From NCBI GenBank assembly GCA_009777715.1, contig WRLH01000003.1, forward strand, positions 80,952 to 144,951: a DNA stretch of 64,000 bases, given 5' to 3'. The notes beneath the pieces were generated by a model, which worked only from the letters and a program-made list of their open reading frames with translations, had not been told where the DNA came from and did no database searches. The position numbers and the translations under genes were made by a program. Shown here one piece after another: positions 1 through 9,095 of the stretch (position 1 is its first letter; each line of letters begins with the position of its first letter). This DNA is from Lachnospiraceae bacterium. Lineage in GTDB: Bacteria > Bacillota > Clostridia > Lachnospirales > Lachnospiraceae.

Positions 1-409
1 AATTAACAAAATAGAAATATCCGCTTTTATTAGCGAAAGAAACTTTGTTCCAGCCCATTTGCGGAACTCTTACTTTTTCGCGGTCAAATTTTACGACCTG
101 CCCTTTTAACCAGCTAAGACAAGCAGTATTTTCTTCCGCGCTAAAGTCAAAGAGAACCTGCATTCCCACACAGATTCCGAAAAACATAACACCCTCACCT
201 AGCACTTTTTCGGTCAGGGGTTTGATTAAATCAAGCTCTGCCAAGGATTCCATTGTCGCTTTTGCGCTGCCGACCCCTGGTAAAATTATATGGGTTGAAT
301 TAGCTAAATCGCTCTTATTCTTCGCAAATTCTGCCTTGAAACCTAAGTGATTTAGCGCGTGCATGACGCTAGGGGCGTTCCCTGCTTTATAGTCAATTAT
401 TTTTATCAA
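1..409 (-). CDS. hisH: Imidazole glycerol phosphate synthase glutaminase subunit HisH (partial, 3' end outside window)
   Basis: Reading the minus strand from 409 gives an open frame to the window edge beginning (M)IKIIDYKAGNAPSVMHALN, then HIILPGVGSA, GICVGMQVLF and VPQMGWNKV. These are the HisH landmarks; the Cys near residue 80 is the glutaminase nucleophile. HisH releases ammonia from glutamine for HisF in histidine synthesis. I chose the TTG at 409 because GAGG lies about seven bases upstream; an in-frame GTG at 421 is the alternative. It follows asnB by 16 bases and is probably cotranscribed. The catalytic His/Glu end is not in the window. Confidence 0.86.
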   Translation of the reverse strand, partial: MIKIIDYKAGNAPSVMHALNHLGFKAEFAKNKSDLANSTHIILPGVGSAKATMESLAELDLIKPLTEKVLGEGVMFFGICVGMQVLFDFSAEENTACLSWLKGQVVKFDREKVRVPQMGWNKVSFANKSGYFYFVN

Positions 410-425
410 ATTAAGCCTCACTTGT

Positions 426-2306
426 CTAACTTGTCTGCTTGCCCTCGTTTGCCAAAAAATTCTGGAACATCAATATATACCATATCTGGGGGATAAAATT
501 ATCATTTTTCGCGTAATCATTCCAAATCTGATGGACAACCCCGGCATCCAAAAAGCCTTGTTTTTTAAGCGTGTCTTGGTTAATCAAATCTTCCGCCCAA
601 TTACGCAAGTTGGGGTCTTTTAACCATCTTTCGATGGGAATGCCAAAACCTTGCTTGGGGCGGTCCATCATTTCACTTGGGACATAGCGGTATAAGACAT
701 CACGCAGCACCAATTTCCCCAGCTTGGCGTTTCGTTTGTATTCAATCGGCAAGCTCCACGAAAATTCAACAATATCCTTATCAAGCAGCGGAACTCTTGT
801 TTCAAGGGAAACTGCCATTGCCGCGCGGTCAACTTTTGCCAAGATGTCATCGGGCAAATACATACGCTGATCCATCAGCATAAGCTGGTGGTTTGGTTCT
901 CTTAAAAAGCGGTAGTCAATATCATTGTGCTTGTAAGAAACTGCTGCGTCATTTAAGCTAATCTTGTGAAGAATTGGGCTATAGTCCAAAACATTACTAT
1001 ATAAGTCCGTGGCTGTTTCACTTTTTAACAAGTTCGCCCGAATCCGGTAATGCTGGCTGGCCGAGACAAAATCACTTAAGATAATCCGGTGGGCGGCTTT
1101 TCTGACAAAACGCGGAATCCGATGGATTTTTTTGTAAACCGCTTCCATTTTGCGGTAAGAATTGTAACCGCGGAAAAGCTCATCACCGCCATCACCGCTA
1201 AGCGATACCGTTACTGCTTCCCTTGTTATTTTGCTGACAAGATGGGTTGGGATCTGGGAAGAATCGGCATAAGGCTCACCATACATATTGCCTAGCAAGG
1301 GGATAATTGCTTTTGCTTCGTTTTCGCTGATATATTTTTCGGTATGGTCACAGCCTAAATGCTTTGCGATTTCCTTGGCATAAATAGCTTCATCATAAGC
1401 ATCAATTCCAATCGTAAAGCTTTTGACTGGCTTATCATGTAATGACTGCATAATTGCAACAACCGTGCTAGAATCTATTCCGGCGGAAAGAAACGCCCCG
1501 ACCGGGACATCAGCAATCATTTGCTCGCTGATTGTTTCTTTAAGCAGCCTTTCTAGCTCATCAGCTGCTTCGGCCCGGCTTCCTTTAAAAGGATTATTTT
1601 GGCCGTTTAAGGCAACCTCTGTCAAAGACCAATAAGAGGTTAAGCGGTAAACCTGATGCGGCGCATTGATTTCAAGAATCATTCCGCCATCAAGCTTATT
1701 GATGTCCTGATAAATGGAGTAGGGTGATGGAATATAACCGTGGATAAAATAAAGGCTCAAAATTTCGGGATTAACCGGGTTGGAAAAACCTGACAGCAAA
1801 GCTATTGCCCGGATATCGGAAGCAAAAACAAACGCGCCGTTGACCCAGCCGTAATATAATGGCTTTTCGCCAAAACGGTCACGGGCAAGGGACAGCTTTT
1901 TTTCCTTGCGGTCATAAACAGCCAAAGCAAACATTCCTTTGGACATCTTAAGTGTTTCTGAAAGGCCATAAGCTTCGATCGCTTCAAGAAGCACTTCGGT
2001 GTCAGAAGTGCCGATAAATTTGCTGACTTTGTTCTCGCTAAGCAAACGCTTTGCTATTTTTTGGTAATTGTATATTTCGCCATTAAAGGTGATGACGTAA
2101 CGGCCGCTTAAGGACATCATTGGCTGGGCCCCGCTTTCCGTTAAGTCAACTACCGAAAGCCGCCGATGGCCCAGCGTGACAGTTTTGTCTTCTGTCTGCC
2201 AAGTTCCCCCGCCATCGGGGCCGCGTTTATACATTATTTCGCACATTTTTAAGATATTTTTTTCTGTATCACCTGCGAAATTACAAAATCCTGCTATACC
2301 ACACAT
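426..2306 (-). CDS. asnB: Asparagine synthase, glutamine-hydrolysing
   Basis: The 626-residue protein begins MCGIAGF, so Cys2 is the N-terminal nucleophile of a class II glutaminase. It continues with RGPDGGG and HRRLSVVDL, then a C-terminal synthetase half with the PP-loop FLSAGIDSS and SGDGGDELFRGY. Family knowledge: it makes asparagine from aspartate, glutamine and ATP. The length (about 60-70 residues longer than E. coli AsnB) and the HRRLSVVDL form match the asnB type often found in surface-polysaccharide loci, so the amide acceptor might not be free aspartate. It lies downstream of glnN with a 185-bp palindrome-rich gap and just upstream of hisH. Confidence 0.9.
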   Translation of the reverse strand: MCGIAGFCNFAGDTEKNILKMCEIMYKRGPDGGGTWQTEDKTVTLGHRRLSVVDLTESGAQPMMSLSGRYVITFNGEIYNYQKIAKRLLSENKVSKFIGTSDTEVLLEAIEAYGLSETLKMSKGMFALAVYDRKEKKLSLARDRFGEKPLYYGWVNGAFVFASDIRAIALLSGFSNPVNPEILSLYFIHGYIPSPYSIYQDINKLDGGMILEINAPHQVYRLTSYWSLTEVALNGQNNPFKGSRAEAADELERLLKETISEQMIADVPVGAFLSAGIDSSTVVAIMQSLHDKPVKSFTIGIDAYDEAIYAKEIAKHLGCDHTEKYISENEAKAIIPLLGNMYGEPYADSSQIPTHLVSKITREAVTVSLSGDGGDELFRGYNSYRKMEAVYKKIHRIPRFVRKAAHRIILSDFVSASQHYRIRANLLKSETATDLYSNVLDYSPILHKISLNDAAVSYKHNDIDYRFLREPNHQLMLMDQRMYLPDDILAKVDRAAMAVSLETRVPLLDKDIVEFSWSLPIEYKRNAKLGKLVLRDVLYRYVPSEMMDRPKQGFGIPIERWLKDPNLRNWAEDLINQDTLKKQGFLDAGVVHQIWNDYAKNDNFIPQIWYILMFQNFLANEGKQTS

Positions 2307-2342
2307 ATTTTCCTACTTTTCTTATGTCCCAATAGTTTTTTT

Positions 2343-2484
2343 CGCGTTACGAGAGCTGTCAATTCAACGCCCGACCCGCTTTCGCTCCGAGAGAAACGCT
2401 GCGTTACATAAATTCGCAAAATACGCGAATTAAGTAACGGCGTTTCTCAAGGGCCGGTCTTTTGAATCGCACTCTCTTAACGCA
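2343..2484. repeat. Nested palindromic element between glnN and asnB
   Basis: The gap between glnN and asnB is dominated by inverted repeats. The inner one (2391-2448) pairs GAGAAACG with CGTTTCTC, CGTTAC with GTAACG and AATTCGC with GCGAATT, about 21 pairs with small bulges. An outer imperfect pair (2344-2357 with 2471-2484, GCGTTACGAGAG-like) encloses it. There is no U-run after the hairpin, so it is not a classical terminator. It may be an mRNA-processing hairpin or a small palindromic repeat element. A TTGACA-like hexamer occurs just upstream of asnB, but without a convincing -10 box. Confidence 0.5.
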
Positions 2485-2491
2485 GTTCTAC

Positions 2492-4576
2492 TTATACAAC
2501 ACTATATAGAAGTTCCGCATAAGATGGCAATGGCCAATATTTTTTCGCAACTAAAGTTTCCAGCTCATCGACGCATAAGCGAAGCTCAACCATTGCCCCA
2601 TATACCTCTTCGCGGTAAAATTTTGCGCTGGCTAAAATATCGCGTTCAATATCTGTCTCAAGCAAGGCTTTTTCCAAGCTGTTTAGCTTCTTAAGCATAC
2701 ATGATGATAGTTTGCTGATCCGGCTAAGTAAATATTCTTCCAATGTTGATTCATATTCCGTAGCCTTTAAACTTAATAATTTCGCCAGTTCATTCTGGTA
2801 AGTAATGCAAGCGGGGATAATCTCACTTTTCACCAAATCAACCATTGTATGCGATTCGATATGCAAGGTCTTGCAATAGTTTTCCATCAGGATTTCATAG
2901 CGGGAATGAATCTCACTTTCCGTGAAAACATTATGCTGGGTAAATAAAGCAATGTTTTTGGGCTGGGTGAATTTGGGCAGGGCCTCAACTGTTGTCTTAA
3001 GGTTTGACAAGCCCCTTTTGGCGGCTTCAACGACCCACTCATCAGCATAATTATTGCCATTAAAGATAATCCGCTTGTGGTCAGTAATTGTTTTTTTCAC
3101 CAATAAGTTCAAGGCTTGGGTGAAATCACGCGCTTTTTCAAGTTCATCAGCAAATTGTTTTAAGATTTCGGCAACCGCTGTATTTAGGACAATATTTGGC
3201 CCGGCCACGGAAAATGCTGAACCAAGCATCCGGAACTCGAATTTGTTCCCGGTAAAGGCAAAGGGTGAAGTCCGGTTACGGTCAGTTGTATCTTTTGTAA
3301 AATGGGGCAGTGAGGTAACACCGATTTCCATTTCGTGTTTTTCCCGGTTGTCATAAGCCGAGCCTGATTCGATGGCGGCCAGGATTTCATTAAGCTCTTC
3401 GCCCAAGAAAATTGAAACTATTGCCGGAGGAGCTTCATTTGCCCCAAGCCGATGGTCGTTGCCCGCGCTTGCAACTGAAAGGCGGAGCAAATCTTGATAT
3501 TCATCAACCGCTTTGATTACCGCGACAAGGAAAAGCAAAAACTGGGCGTTTTCAAACGGAGTCTCGCCCGGTTCAAGCAGGTTGCCAAAATTGTCGGCTG
3601 ACAATGACCAGTTATTATGCTTTCCGCTTCCATTAACCCCGGCAAAGGGTTTCTCATGCAGTAAGCAAGCAAGGTCATGCTTGTCAGCAATGCTTTTCAT
3701 CAGTTCCATGGTCAGCTGGTTGTGGTCAGTCGCGATGTTGGTGGTGGAAAAAATCGGTGCCATCTCGTGCTGGGCCGGGGCAACTTCATTATGTTTTGTT
3801 TTCGCATAAACGCCAAGCTTCCAAAGCTCTTCATCAAGATCTTTCATGAAAGCGGCGACCCTTGGTTTGATTGCGCCAAAATAATGGTCGTCCATTTCCT
3901 GGCCTTTGGGCGGGCGGGCCCCAAACAAAGTGCGCCCGGTATAAACCAGGTCGGGGCGTTTCTGAAACATCGCTTTATCGACCAGAAAATATTCCTGCTC
4001 CGGGCCAACATTGGCGACCACCCTTTTTGCTTCCTTATTGCCAAAAAGGCGTAAAATCCTAAGTGCTTGCCGATCAATTGCTTCCATCGACCTTAACAGG
4101 GGCGTTTTTTTATCAAGCGCTTCACCGCTGTATGAGCAAAAAGCGGTCGGAATACATAAAGTCCCGTCCTTGATAAAAGCATAAGATGTCGTGTCCCAGA
4201 CTGTATAACCACGCGCCTCAAAGGTTGCGCGTAAACCGCCGGACGGAAAGCTTGAGGCATCCGGCTCACCGCGGACCAAAGCTTTTCCGGAAAATTCCAT
4301 AATCACCTTGCCCCCATCGGCAACGGAAATAAAGCTGTCGTGCTTTTCGGCAGTCATTCCGGTCATCGGCTGGAACCAGTGGGTAAAATGGGTCACGCCT
4401 TTCTCAACCGCCCACTCTTTCATCGCATTGGCAACTGAATTAGCGACATCAAGCTCTAAATGCGTCCCTAATGAAATTGATTTCTTAAGCGACTTATAGA
4501 TGTCCTTTGGCAATTTCTCACGCATTATTTTATCGTTAAATACCATGCTGCCAAATAATTCTGTGACGTTTTTCAT
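2492..4576 (-). CDS. glnN: Glutamine synthetase type III
   Basis: The 694-residue length and motifs [45 protein letters not shown] and [10 protein letters not shown] identify the large GSIII family of Bacteroides and many Clostridia, not GSI. It condenses glutamate, ammonia and ATP to glutamine in the cytoplasm. A second, type I enzyme is encoded at 46.5-47.8 kb. The start ([10 protein letters not shown]) has AGAAAGG upstream with a long spacer. A strong promoter and an ANTAR-type hairpin/terminator leader precede it (4633-4707), so its expression is probably controlled by antitermination. asnB and hisH follow on the same strand. Confidence 0.95.
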   Translation of the reverse strand: MKNVTELFGSMVFNDKIMREKLPKDIYKSLKKSISLGTHLELDVANSVANAMKEWAVEKGVTHFTHWFQPMTGMTAEKHDSFISVADGGKVIMEFSGKALVRGEPDASSFPSGGLRATFEARGYTVWDTTSYAFIKDGTLCIPTAFCSYSGEALDKKTPLLRSMEAIDRQALRILRLFGNKEAKRVVANVGPEQEYFLVDKAMFQKRPDLVYTGRTLFGARPPKGQEMDDHYFGAIKPRVAAFMKDLDEELWKLGVYAKTKHNEVAPAQHEMAPIFSTTNIATDHNQLTMELMKSIADKHDLACLLHEKPFAGVNGSGKHNNWSLSADNFGNLLEPGETPFENAQFLLFLVAVIKAVDEYQDLLRLSVASAGNDHRLGANEAPPAIVSIFLGEELNEILAAIESGSAYDNREKHEMEIGVTSLPHFTKDTTDRNRTSPFAFTGNKFEFRMLGSAFSVAGPNIVLNTAVAEILKQFADELEKARDFTQALNLLVKKTITDHKRIIFNGNNYADEWVVEAAKRGLSNLKTTVEALPKFTQPKNIALFTQHNVFTESEIHSRYEILMENYCKTLHIESHTMVDLVKSEIIPACITYQNELAKLLSLKATEYESTLEEYLLSRISKLSSCMLKKLNSLEKALLETDIERDILASAKFYREEVYGAMVELRLCVDELETLVAKKYWPLPSYAELLYSVV

Positions 4577-4632
4577 ATAAATACCATGCCTTTCTAAAAT
4601 TTGAAGATTTATCTTTCACATTAAGGTAAAAT

Positions 4633-4662
4633 AAGGTGCTGTGACATAAGCCACAGCACCTT
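4633..4662 (-). terminator. Conditional intrinsic terminator, glnN leader
   Basis: An 11-bp perfect stem with an 8-base loop is followed by AUUUU. The U tract is short, so termination may be partial. The 5' arm overlaps the AAAGGU hexaloop hairpin. Confidence 0.6.
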
Positions 4663-4668
4663 TGCTGT
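4633..4668 (-). promoter_or_regulatory. ANTAR-type hexaloop leader of glnN with overlapping terminator
   Basis: In the RNA (minus strand) the first structure is ACAGC-AAAGGU-GCUGU (4668-4653), a 5-bp stem with a six-base loop having A at position 1 and G at position 4, as in known ANTAR targets. An 11-bp stem AAGGUGCUGUG / CACAGCACCUU (4662-4652 with 4643-4633) starts inside that loop and uses its 3' arm, so the two cannot coexist. AUUUU follows. The predicted transcription start is only a few bases upstream, leaving no room for a second hexaloop. The same layout recurs upstream of gdhA and purB. Confidence 0.72.
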
Positions 4669-4678
4669 TCATAATAAT

Positions 4679-4707
4679 AATTTAAGGGATTTTGGGCCCT
4701 TTGTCAA
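4679..4707 (-). promoter_or_regulatory. Sigma-A type promoter of glnN
   Basis: On the minus strand TTGACA (4707-4702) is followed after 17 bases by TAAATT (4684-4679). The start would lie near 4672, a few bases before the hexaloop hairpin. Confidence 0.8.
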
Positions 4708-4745
4708 GTAAAAAATTTAAAATTTTTCAATTAAAATTTTTTTTA

Positions 4746-6110
4746 TCATCTACTTTCTAGCGGCCCATCCGATATAATAATATCTCCGCCCACATCAGTG
4801 CTAAAATGTACATATCCATTAGCATCTATTTTGTAATTGGTCCTTTCAATTCTGATGTACCTGTTCGTTTTGGCTGAATACGAGTAGAAATAGAGATTAC
4901 TTGTATTCATTCTGCTTACGTCAACTTTTGCCGCAATACGCACATCATGGCCAAAATTGCCTTGGTGATCAAGTGATACCATTTTTATATCGTTCTGAAA
5001 AAATTTCTGAAAAGTATTTACTTTTTTCGTTACTTCATCGCCTGATGTCTGGCCGGAAATGGCCAGGGACGGCCCCGCCGAAATGCTGGCCTTTAGAGGG
5101 TCATAAATATTAATCCTTACTTCTACTTCATTTCCTTTTAAGCTATCGCTAATGATTCCCAGGCCTGTCAACCGATTTTCATCGCTTCCATACTCAAGGA
5201 AATGAAGGACATAAGCCGCCATATCATCACCAAAAGCCGCCATTAAATCTGGATTTGCATTTTTATATACTGAGACATCAAATAAATCGCTTCCGGCGCG
5301 TCCTTCCAATAAACCAAATTCCAAGAAATGGTTAAGCAAAGAAAGCTCATCATCTCCAAATTCTTCCGCGACATCCGGATAACGTTCAGCATAGTAGACG
5401 GCATCGAAAACTTCGCTTAAAATGCCGGCGTTAATAGGGGAATTGCCATTGTTAGGATTATCTATATTTTCATTATTATAAAACAAACTTCTTAATACTT
5501 CTAAAGCGTCTTCGGTAAGATAGGCTGGCCCGGTGCTATTAAAAACATACTTTTTATTGCTAGTTTGGCTGGACCAGGATTGAACAATTGCACTCTTCAC
5601 GGTACTGCCATCAATCGCTTTAACAGCTGCGGTAGCTGTAGTAGTAGCAGGGATGTCACTAGTGTTGGCACGAGTGGTGGGGTTGGTACTGGGAAGTGAA
5701 GGTGGCGGTGGCGGCCCGGAAGGCCCATTACCTGGCGATGAACTTGGCTCGGAGCTGGGTGATGAGCTTGGCTCGGAGCTGGGTGATGAGCTGGGCTCGG
5801 AGCTGGGCGATGAACTCGGCTCGGAGCTGGGTGATGAGCTTGGCTCGGAGCTGGGTGATGAGCTTGGCTCGGAGCTGGGCGATGAACTCGGCTCGGAGCT
5901 GGGTGATGAACTCGGCTCGGAGCTGGGTGATGAACTTGGCTCGGAACTGGGTGATGAACTTGGCTCGGAGCTGGGTGATGAACTTGGCGATGAACTTGCC
6001 TCCACGTCACCATCACCTGCCTTAACATCAAAAACATATGTCGGCATTAAAATGACTGTCATTATAATGATAACTATCCATCCGGCAATTTTTGATATAT
6101 TTATTTTCAT
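4746..6110 (-). CDS. Secreted protein with Ser/Pro/Glu repeat linker and two tandem YxxxxPD-type repeats
   Basis: About 454 residues from the ATG at 6110 (AAGGTG just upstream), which removes a spurious 15-residue N-terminal extension. An N-terminal hydrophobic segment (GWIVIIIMTVILMP) with VKA before GDG looks like a signal peptide. About ten copies of SSEPSSSP follow, then a central region with two copies of a motif FDxxxYxxxxPDxxxxFGDDxxxxxxHFLExG. The C-terminal domain contains LYFYSYSAKTNRY and GYVHFSTDVGGDIIIS. Similar domains are common in clostridial surface proteins; function is unknown. It has its own promoter (6228-6256) and stands apart from the nitrogen genes. Confidence 0.8.
   Translation of the reverse strand: MKINISKIAGWIVIIIMTVILMPTYVFDVKAGDGDVEASSSPSSSPSSEPSSSPSSEPSSSPSSEPSSSPSSEPSSSPSSEPSSSPSSEPSSSPSSEPSSSPSSEPSSSPSSEPSSSPSSEPSSSPGNGPSGPPPPPSLPSTNPTTRANTSDIPATTTATAAVKAIDGSTVKSAIVQSWSSQTSNKKYVFNSTGPAYLTEDALEVLRSLFYNNENIDNPNNGNSPINAGILSEVFDAVYYAERYPDVAEEFGDDELSLLNHFLEFGLLEGRAGSDLFDVSVYKNANPDLMAAFGDDMAAYVLHFLEYGSDENRLTGLGIISDSLKGNEVEVRINIYDPLKASISAGPSLAISGQTSGDEVTKKVNTFQKFFQNDIKMVSLDHQGNFGHDVRIAAKVDVSRMNTSNLYFYSYSAKTNRYIRIERTNYKIDANGYVHFSTDVGGDIIISDGPLESR
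5740..5998 (-). repeat. 24-bp minisatellite encoding the SSEPSSSP linker
   Basis: Roughly ten tandem copies of a 24-bp unit (plus-strand form GATGAGCTTGGCTCGGAGCT and variants) encode the repeated octapeptide. Copies differ mainly at synonymous positions. Copy number is likely to vary between strains by slippage. The repeat also creates long shadow frames on the other strand that are not genes. Confidence 0.9.
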
Positions 6111-6227
6111 GTTACACCTTATGCACTCCACAAAGCTAAGCTTGTGAAGCTGCAAAAACCTTTCTTTTTTGGTAGGAAATGGAAATTAAATTTCCGCACT
6201 ATCTTCCCTAATTTTTATATATTCAAT

Positions 6228-6256
6228 ATTATAGCACAATTTGAAATATTTTTGAA
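6228..6256 (-). promoter_or_regulatory. Promoter of the secreted repeat protein
   Basis: Minus strand TTCAAA (6256-6251), 17-bp spacer, then TATAAT (6233-6228) preceded by TGTGC, which gives an extended -10. The 5' leader to the start codon is about 115 bases and AT-rich, with no structure I can support. Confidence 0.7.
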
Positions 6257-6309
6257 CTCTTTTTTTAAAATTTTTTGTTTTTTATTTTTTCAAAATCACA
6301 TTAACCCAG

Positions 6310-7224
6310 TTAATCTCCGCCTAAAGATATGCCAAAATTAGTATTGGCATCTTCCTTAATAGTTTTCGCCGCCAAACCATCACCTTGCATTAATGCGCCT
6401 TGATAAGCCCTTACTAAAAGCGGTTCCCAAATACAACGCTCTTCCCCCAGTTTTAGTTTCCGGCGTGCCATGTTATAATGTATTTTGGGGTGAAACCGAA
6501 AGTTGCTATTGCTTTTCCCTATCCTTAATGCCTTTTCACAAATTTCAATTGATTCCTCGTTCCTGTCAAAATCACCCAGCATATTTGACAAGTCGAACAA
6601 TAGCGGCGGCAAAAGCAATGCCCGATCTTCTTCAGTCGTAAAAGATTCCTCTATATTCTGTTCTAAATCTTGCAACATAGTTATTGCTCTGCTTTTTTCT
6701 TCCGTTTCATACAAACGCACGGCAATTTCACTTATTATTGCAATTTCATTAAAAGTCAATCGATATTCTTTTAAATTTGCTTCCTCAAAATTAGCTTTTG
6801 TCATGCTAAGTGCCTGCCAAAGCCCATCAATCGCTTCCTTATCACTTAGGTCCATATTCAGTTTGATTCGTGCAATTGAAAGAAATTGATTGATTAGCAT
6901 ATGTGGTTCTTTTCTTTTTGAATCAAATTTCTTTAATATTTCCTTTGCTTCATCATGACTATTTTCGCTAATCAGCCACCTAAGCTTTCGATATAACCTA
7001 TAATCTTTATGTTCGTCAGTCTCAAGAAATAAAAGCCAAAAATCCTCTGAATGCTGGCCAAGAAGCTCCTGAATCAGGATAAATTGCGAGTAGCTTAAAT
7101 CAAGCTCTGTTTTCTCTTTGTTTTGGTAAGTACGCAATGAAACACCAAGAGTAGCCGCGAACTCTTCTTGATTCATCTTTACTTTATTGCGTATTCCTTT
7201 AATAATTCTGCCCTTTATCTTCAC
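6310..7224 (-). CDS. RRNPP/Rgg-like transcriptional regulator (XRE helix-turn-helix plus helical repeat domain)
   Basis: A 304-residue protein. Residues about 8-60 form an XRE-type helix-turn-helix (MNQEEFAATLGVSLRTYQNKE). The rest is all-helical with repeats resembling tetratricopeptide units (for example NEESIEICEKALRIGKSN). That architecture is typical of the RRNPP/Rgg family, whose helical domain binds a small signalling peptide. It follows the ABC exporter of the RiPP locus on the same strand but has its own promoter, so control of that locus by a peptide is plausible but inferred. No short signalling-peptide gene was recognised next to it. Confidence 0.7.
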   Translation of the reverse strand: MKIKGRIIKGIRNKVKMNQEEFAATLGVSLRTYQNKEKTELDLSYSQFILIQELLGQHSEDFWLLFLETDEHKDYRLYRKLRWLISENSHDEAKEILKKFDSKRKEPHMLINQFLSIARIKLNMDLSDKEAIDGLWQALSMTKANFEEANLKEYRLTFNEIAIISEIAVRLYETEEKSRAITMLQDLEQNIEESFTTEEDRALLLPPLLFDLSNMLGDFDRNEESIEICEKALRIGKSNSNFRFHPKIHYNMARRKLKLGEERCIWEPLLVRAYQGALMQGDGLAAKTIKEDANTNFGISLGGD

Positions 7225-7274
7225 GTAAGTTCACCCATTCTAGGATTATTAGCATTTAGTAACAGATTCTCTTA

Positions 7275-7316
7275 AATTTACCATATTTTTCTGAATAAAG
7301 CAATATGTTTTATTCA
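7275..7316 (-). promoter_or_regulatory. Promoter and candidate operator of the RRNPP-like regulator
   Basis: TTGCTT (7303-7298), 17-bp spacer, TAAATT (7280-7275) on the minus strand. A perfect 8-bp inverted repeat TGAATAAA / TTTATTCA (7292-7299 and 7309-7316) overlaps the -35 box and would suit autoregulatory binding by a dimeric helix-turn-helix protein. Confidence 0.55.
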
Positions 7317-7409
7317 ACTCCGCAATAATTAAGCAAGTAAGCAACAATTAACAGCTTGAAAATGAATTTTAGCAAATTCTTCTTTTTATTTCTAAGCAGA
7401 TCTGGATTT

Positions 7410-9095
7410 TCATTTTTTTAGTTCCTCAAAAGCCCCTTGAAATGTGATCCCCGAACTAGTCAATAAAAATGTTTTTTTGCTTTGCCTGATTGGCATTTCC
7501 CGATGTGACACCATGAAAATAATTGAATGCTCTGCCTTTTCCTTTATCACATCAACTATATCCTTTTCTGCCAAGATATCCAAATCCGATGTTATTTCAT
7601 CAAGCAAATATAAGGAAGCATTCCTTAGCAAAGTTCTCACTAAGCAAAGACGTTGTTTTTGACCTGACGACAAGATAACTCCCATATCATCTAATATGCT
7701 GTCATATTCTTCTGGCAAAGACATAATATAGTCATGCAAACCAACTTTTTTACATAGTTTAACAACATCAGAAAAAAAAGCATCCTCATTTCCAATCATT
7801 ATATTTTTTAAGATAGTATCATTTATAAGATAGCTTTGCTTTGACGCATATGAAATTTCATTCCTAAGTGAAGATAACGATATTTTATTGATATCTAATC
7901 CATTAATATAGATATAATTATCAGCACAATCATACATTCTCAATAAAAGTTTTAAAAATGTACTTTTCCCACAACCATTTTCCCCAATAATTGCATATAA
8001 GCCTGGTGAATCTATATGTAATGAAAGATTAGAAAATACATTATCATCATTGTACCCGAATTGCAGGTTTTGAGTTTGAATAGTTTTGATAGTACCAATA
8101 GCAAGTCCGGAAGCCGTATCTTCAACTTGAGCATTATTAAGTGACTCTAATCTCTCAAGGCTTACTTTAATAGTGTTTGATGTCAGGTTCAATGAAAGAA
8201 TCTTAGATGTTGCCTCAAAAAACCTCCCAACATAGGTATTAAAAGAAACCATGTTTCCGATTGATAAGATTCCATTCATAATCCTTATTGCAAATACATA
8301 TATCAAAAAAGGATTAACTATATTATTAATAAATGACTTTAGCAATTGTAAAAAATCATTTACTTTGATGTGTTTTTTGAGCAATGCTCTATTTTCCATT
8401 AAAAACTGGCTAAAAGCATTGCCATATTTATTTTCAATCTGATATGCCTTAATATTTTCAAAATCCTTAAATGTGTAAGTAAGGAAATTAATATATTTGT
8501 CAGAAAATGCGAGCTGGCGTTTCGTAATTATTTTTATTGATGATTGAAACAACTTAATTAATAACAAGGACAAAACAGGTATGCATAATGCGATAAAAGC
8601 ATTCACATATGAGATTTTAAAAATAAAATAAATTGACAAGGCTAGATTGATTCCAATTACAAAAACATTAGTAATTATGTCAATAAAAAATTGAATGACT
8701 GTAACTGTGTCGTTTTCAATTCTATTGATCAATTCCCCCAAAGTATATTTGTTAAACTCCGATTGCTTTAGACTTAGCGACTTAGTGTAGACATTTAGTT
8801 TAATCCGGTTGTTTATTTTGTTTACTAGCAGTTTAGTTGAAATTATCTGGAAAAATCCAAGCGTTGCTGTCACAAGGGAAACAGTAACATATATAATCAA
8901 ATAGCTGTTAAACAATTTTACATCTTTATTGATAATGGCATCAATCAATAACCCATATATATATGGATTAATATTTCCAATTGCAACAGTTAGCACGATT
9001 AATCCTGCTAATAAAACTAATCGTATTTGTTCTAAGCGAAAATATGTCCTGTAAATCTCGATAAAGTATCGCATATAAATTTTCTCAAACCTCAC
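7410..9095 (-). CDS. ABC exporter, fused transmembrane and ATPase domains
   Basis: 561 residues: an N-terminal membrane domain with about six hydrophobic helices (residues about 20-300), then an ATPase domain with Walker A GENGCGKST, signature LSSGQ and Walker B LYLLDEITSDLD, and H-loop SHRE. It is a half-transporter expected to act as a homodimer exporting a peptide or lipid. No N-terminal C39 leader peptidase is present, so leader removal needs another enzyme. Its start overlaps the FtsX-like permease stop by four bases (ATGA), showing it belongs to the RiPP operon; it probably exports the modified peptide. Confidence 0.85.
   Translation of the reverse strand: MRFEKIYMRYFIEIYRTYFRLEQIRLVLLAGLIVLTVAIGNINPYIYGLLIDAIINKDVKLFNSYLIIYVTVSLVTATLGFFQIISTKLLVNKINNRIKLNVYTKSLSLKQSEFNKYTLGELINRIENDTVTVIQFFIDIITNVFVIGINLALSIYFIFKISYVNAFIALCIPVLSLLLIKLFQSSIKIITKRQLAFSDKYINFLTYTFKDFENIKAYQIENKYGNAFSQFLMENRALLKKHIKVNDFLQLLKSFINNIVNPFLIYVFAIRIMNGILSIGNMVSFNTYVGRFFEATSKILSLNLTSNTIKVSLERLESLNNAQVEDTASGLAIGTIKTIQTQNLQFGYNDDNVFSNLSLHIDSPGLYAIIGENGCGKSTFLKLLLRMYDCADNYIYINGLDINKISLSSLRNEISYASKQSYLINDTILKNIMIGNEDAFFSDVVKLCKKVGLHDYIMSLPEEYDSILDDMGVILSSGQKQRLCLVRTLLRNASLYLLDEITSDLDILAEKDIVDVIKEKAEHSIIFMVSHREMPIRQSKKTFLLTSSGITFQGAFEELKK

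Noticed and set aside
45..350. 101-codon plus-strand frame at the window start
   Set aside because: The minus strand here encodes a clear HisH N-terminal region with its catalytic Cys motif.
5653..6147. Long plus-strand frame rich in GDELGSEL repeats
   Set aside because: It is the antisense shadow of the SSEPSSSP-encoding minisatellite in a well-supported secreted protein gene.
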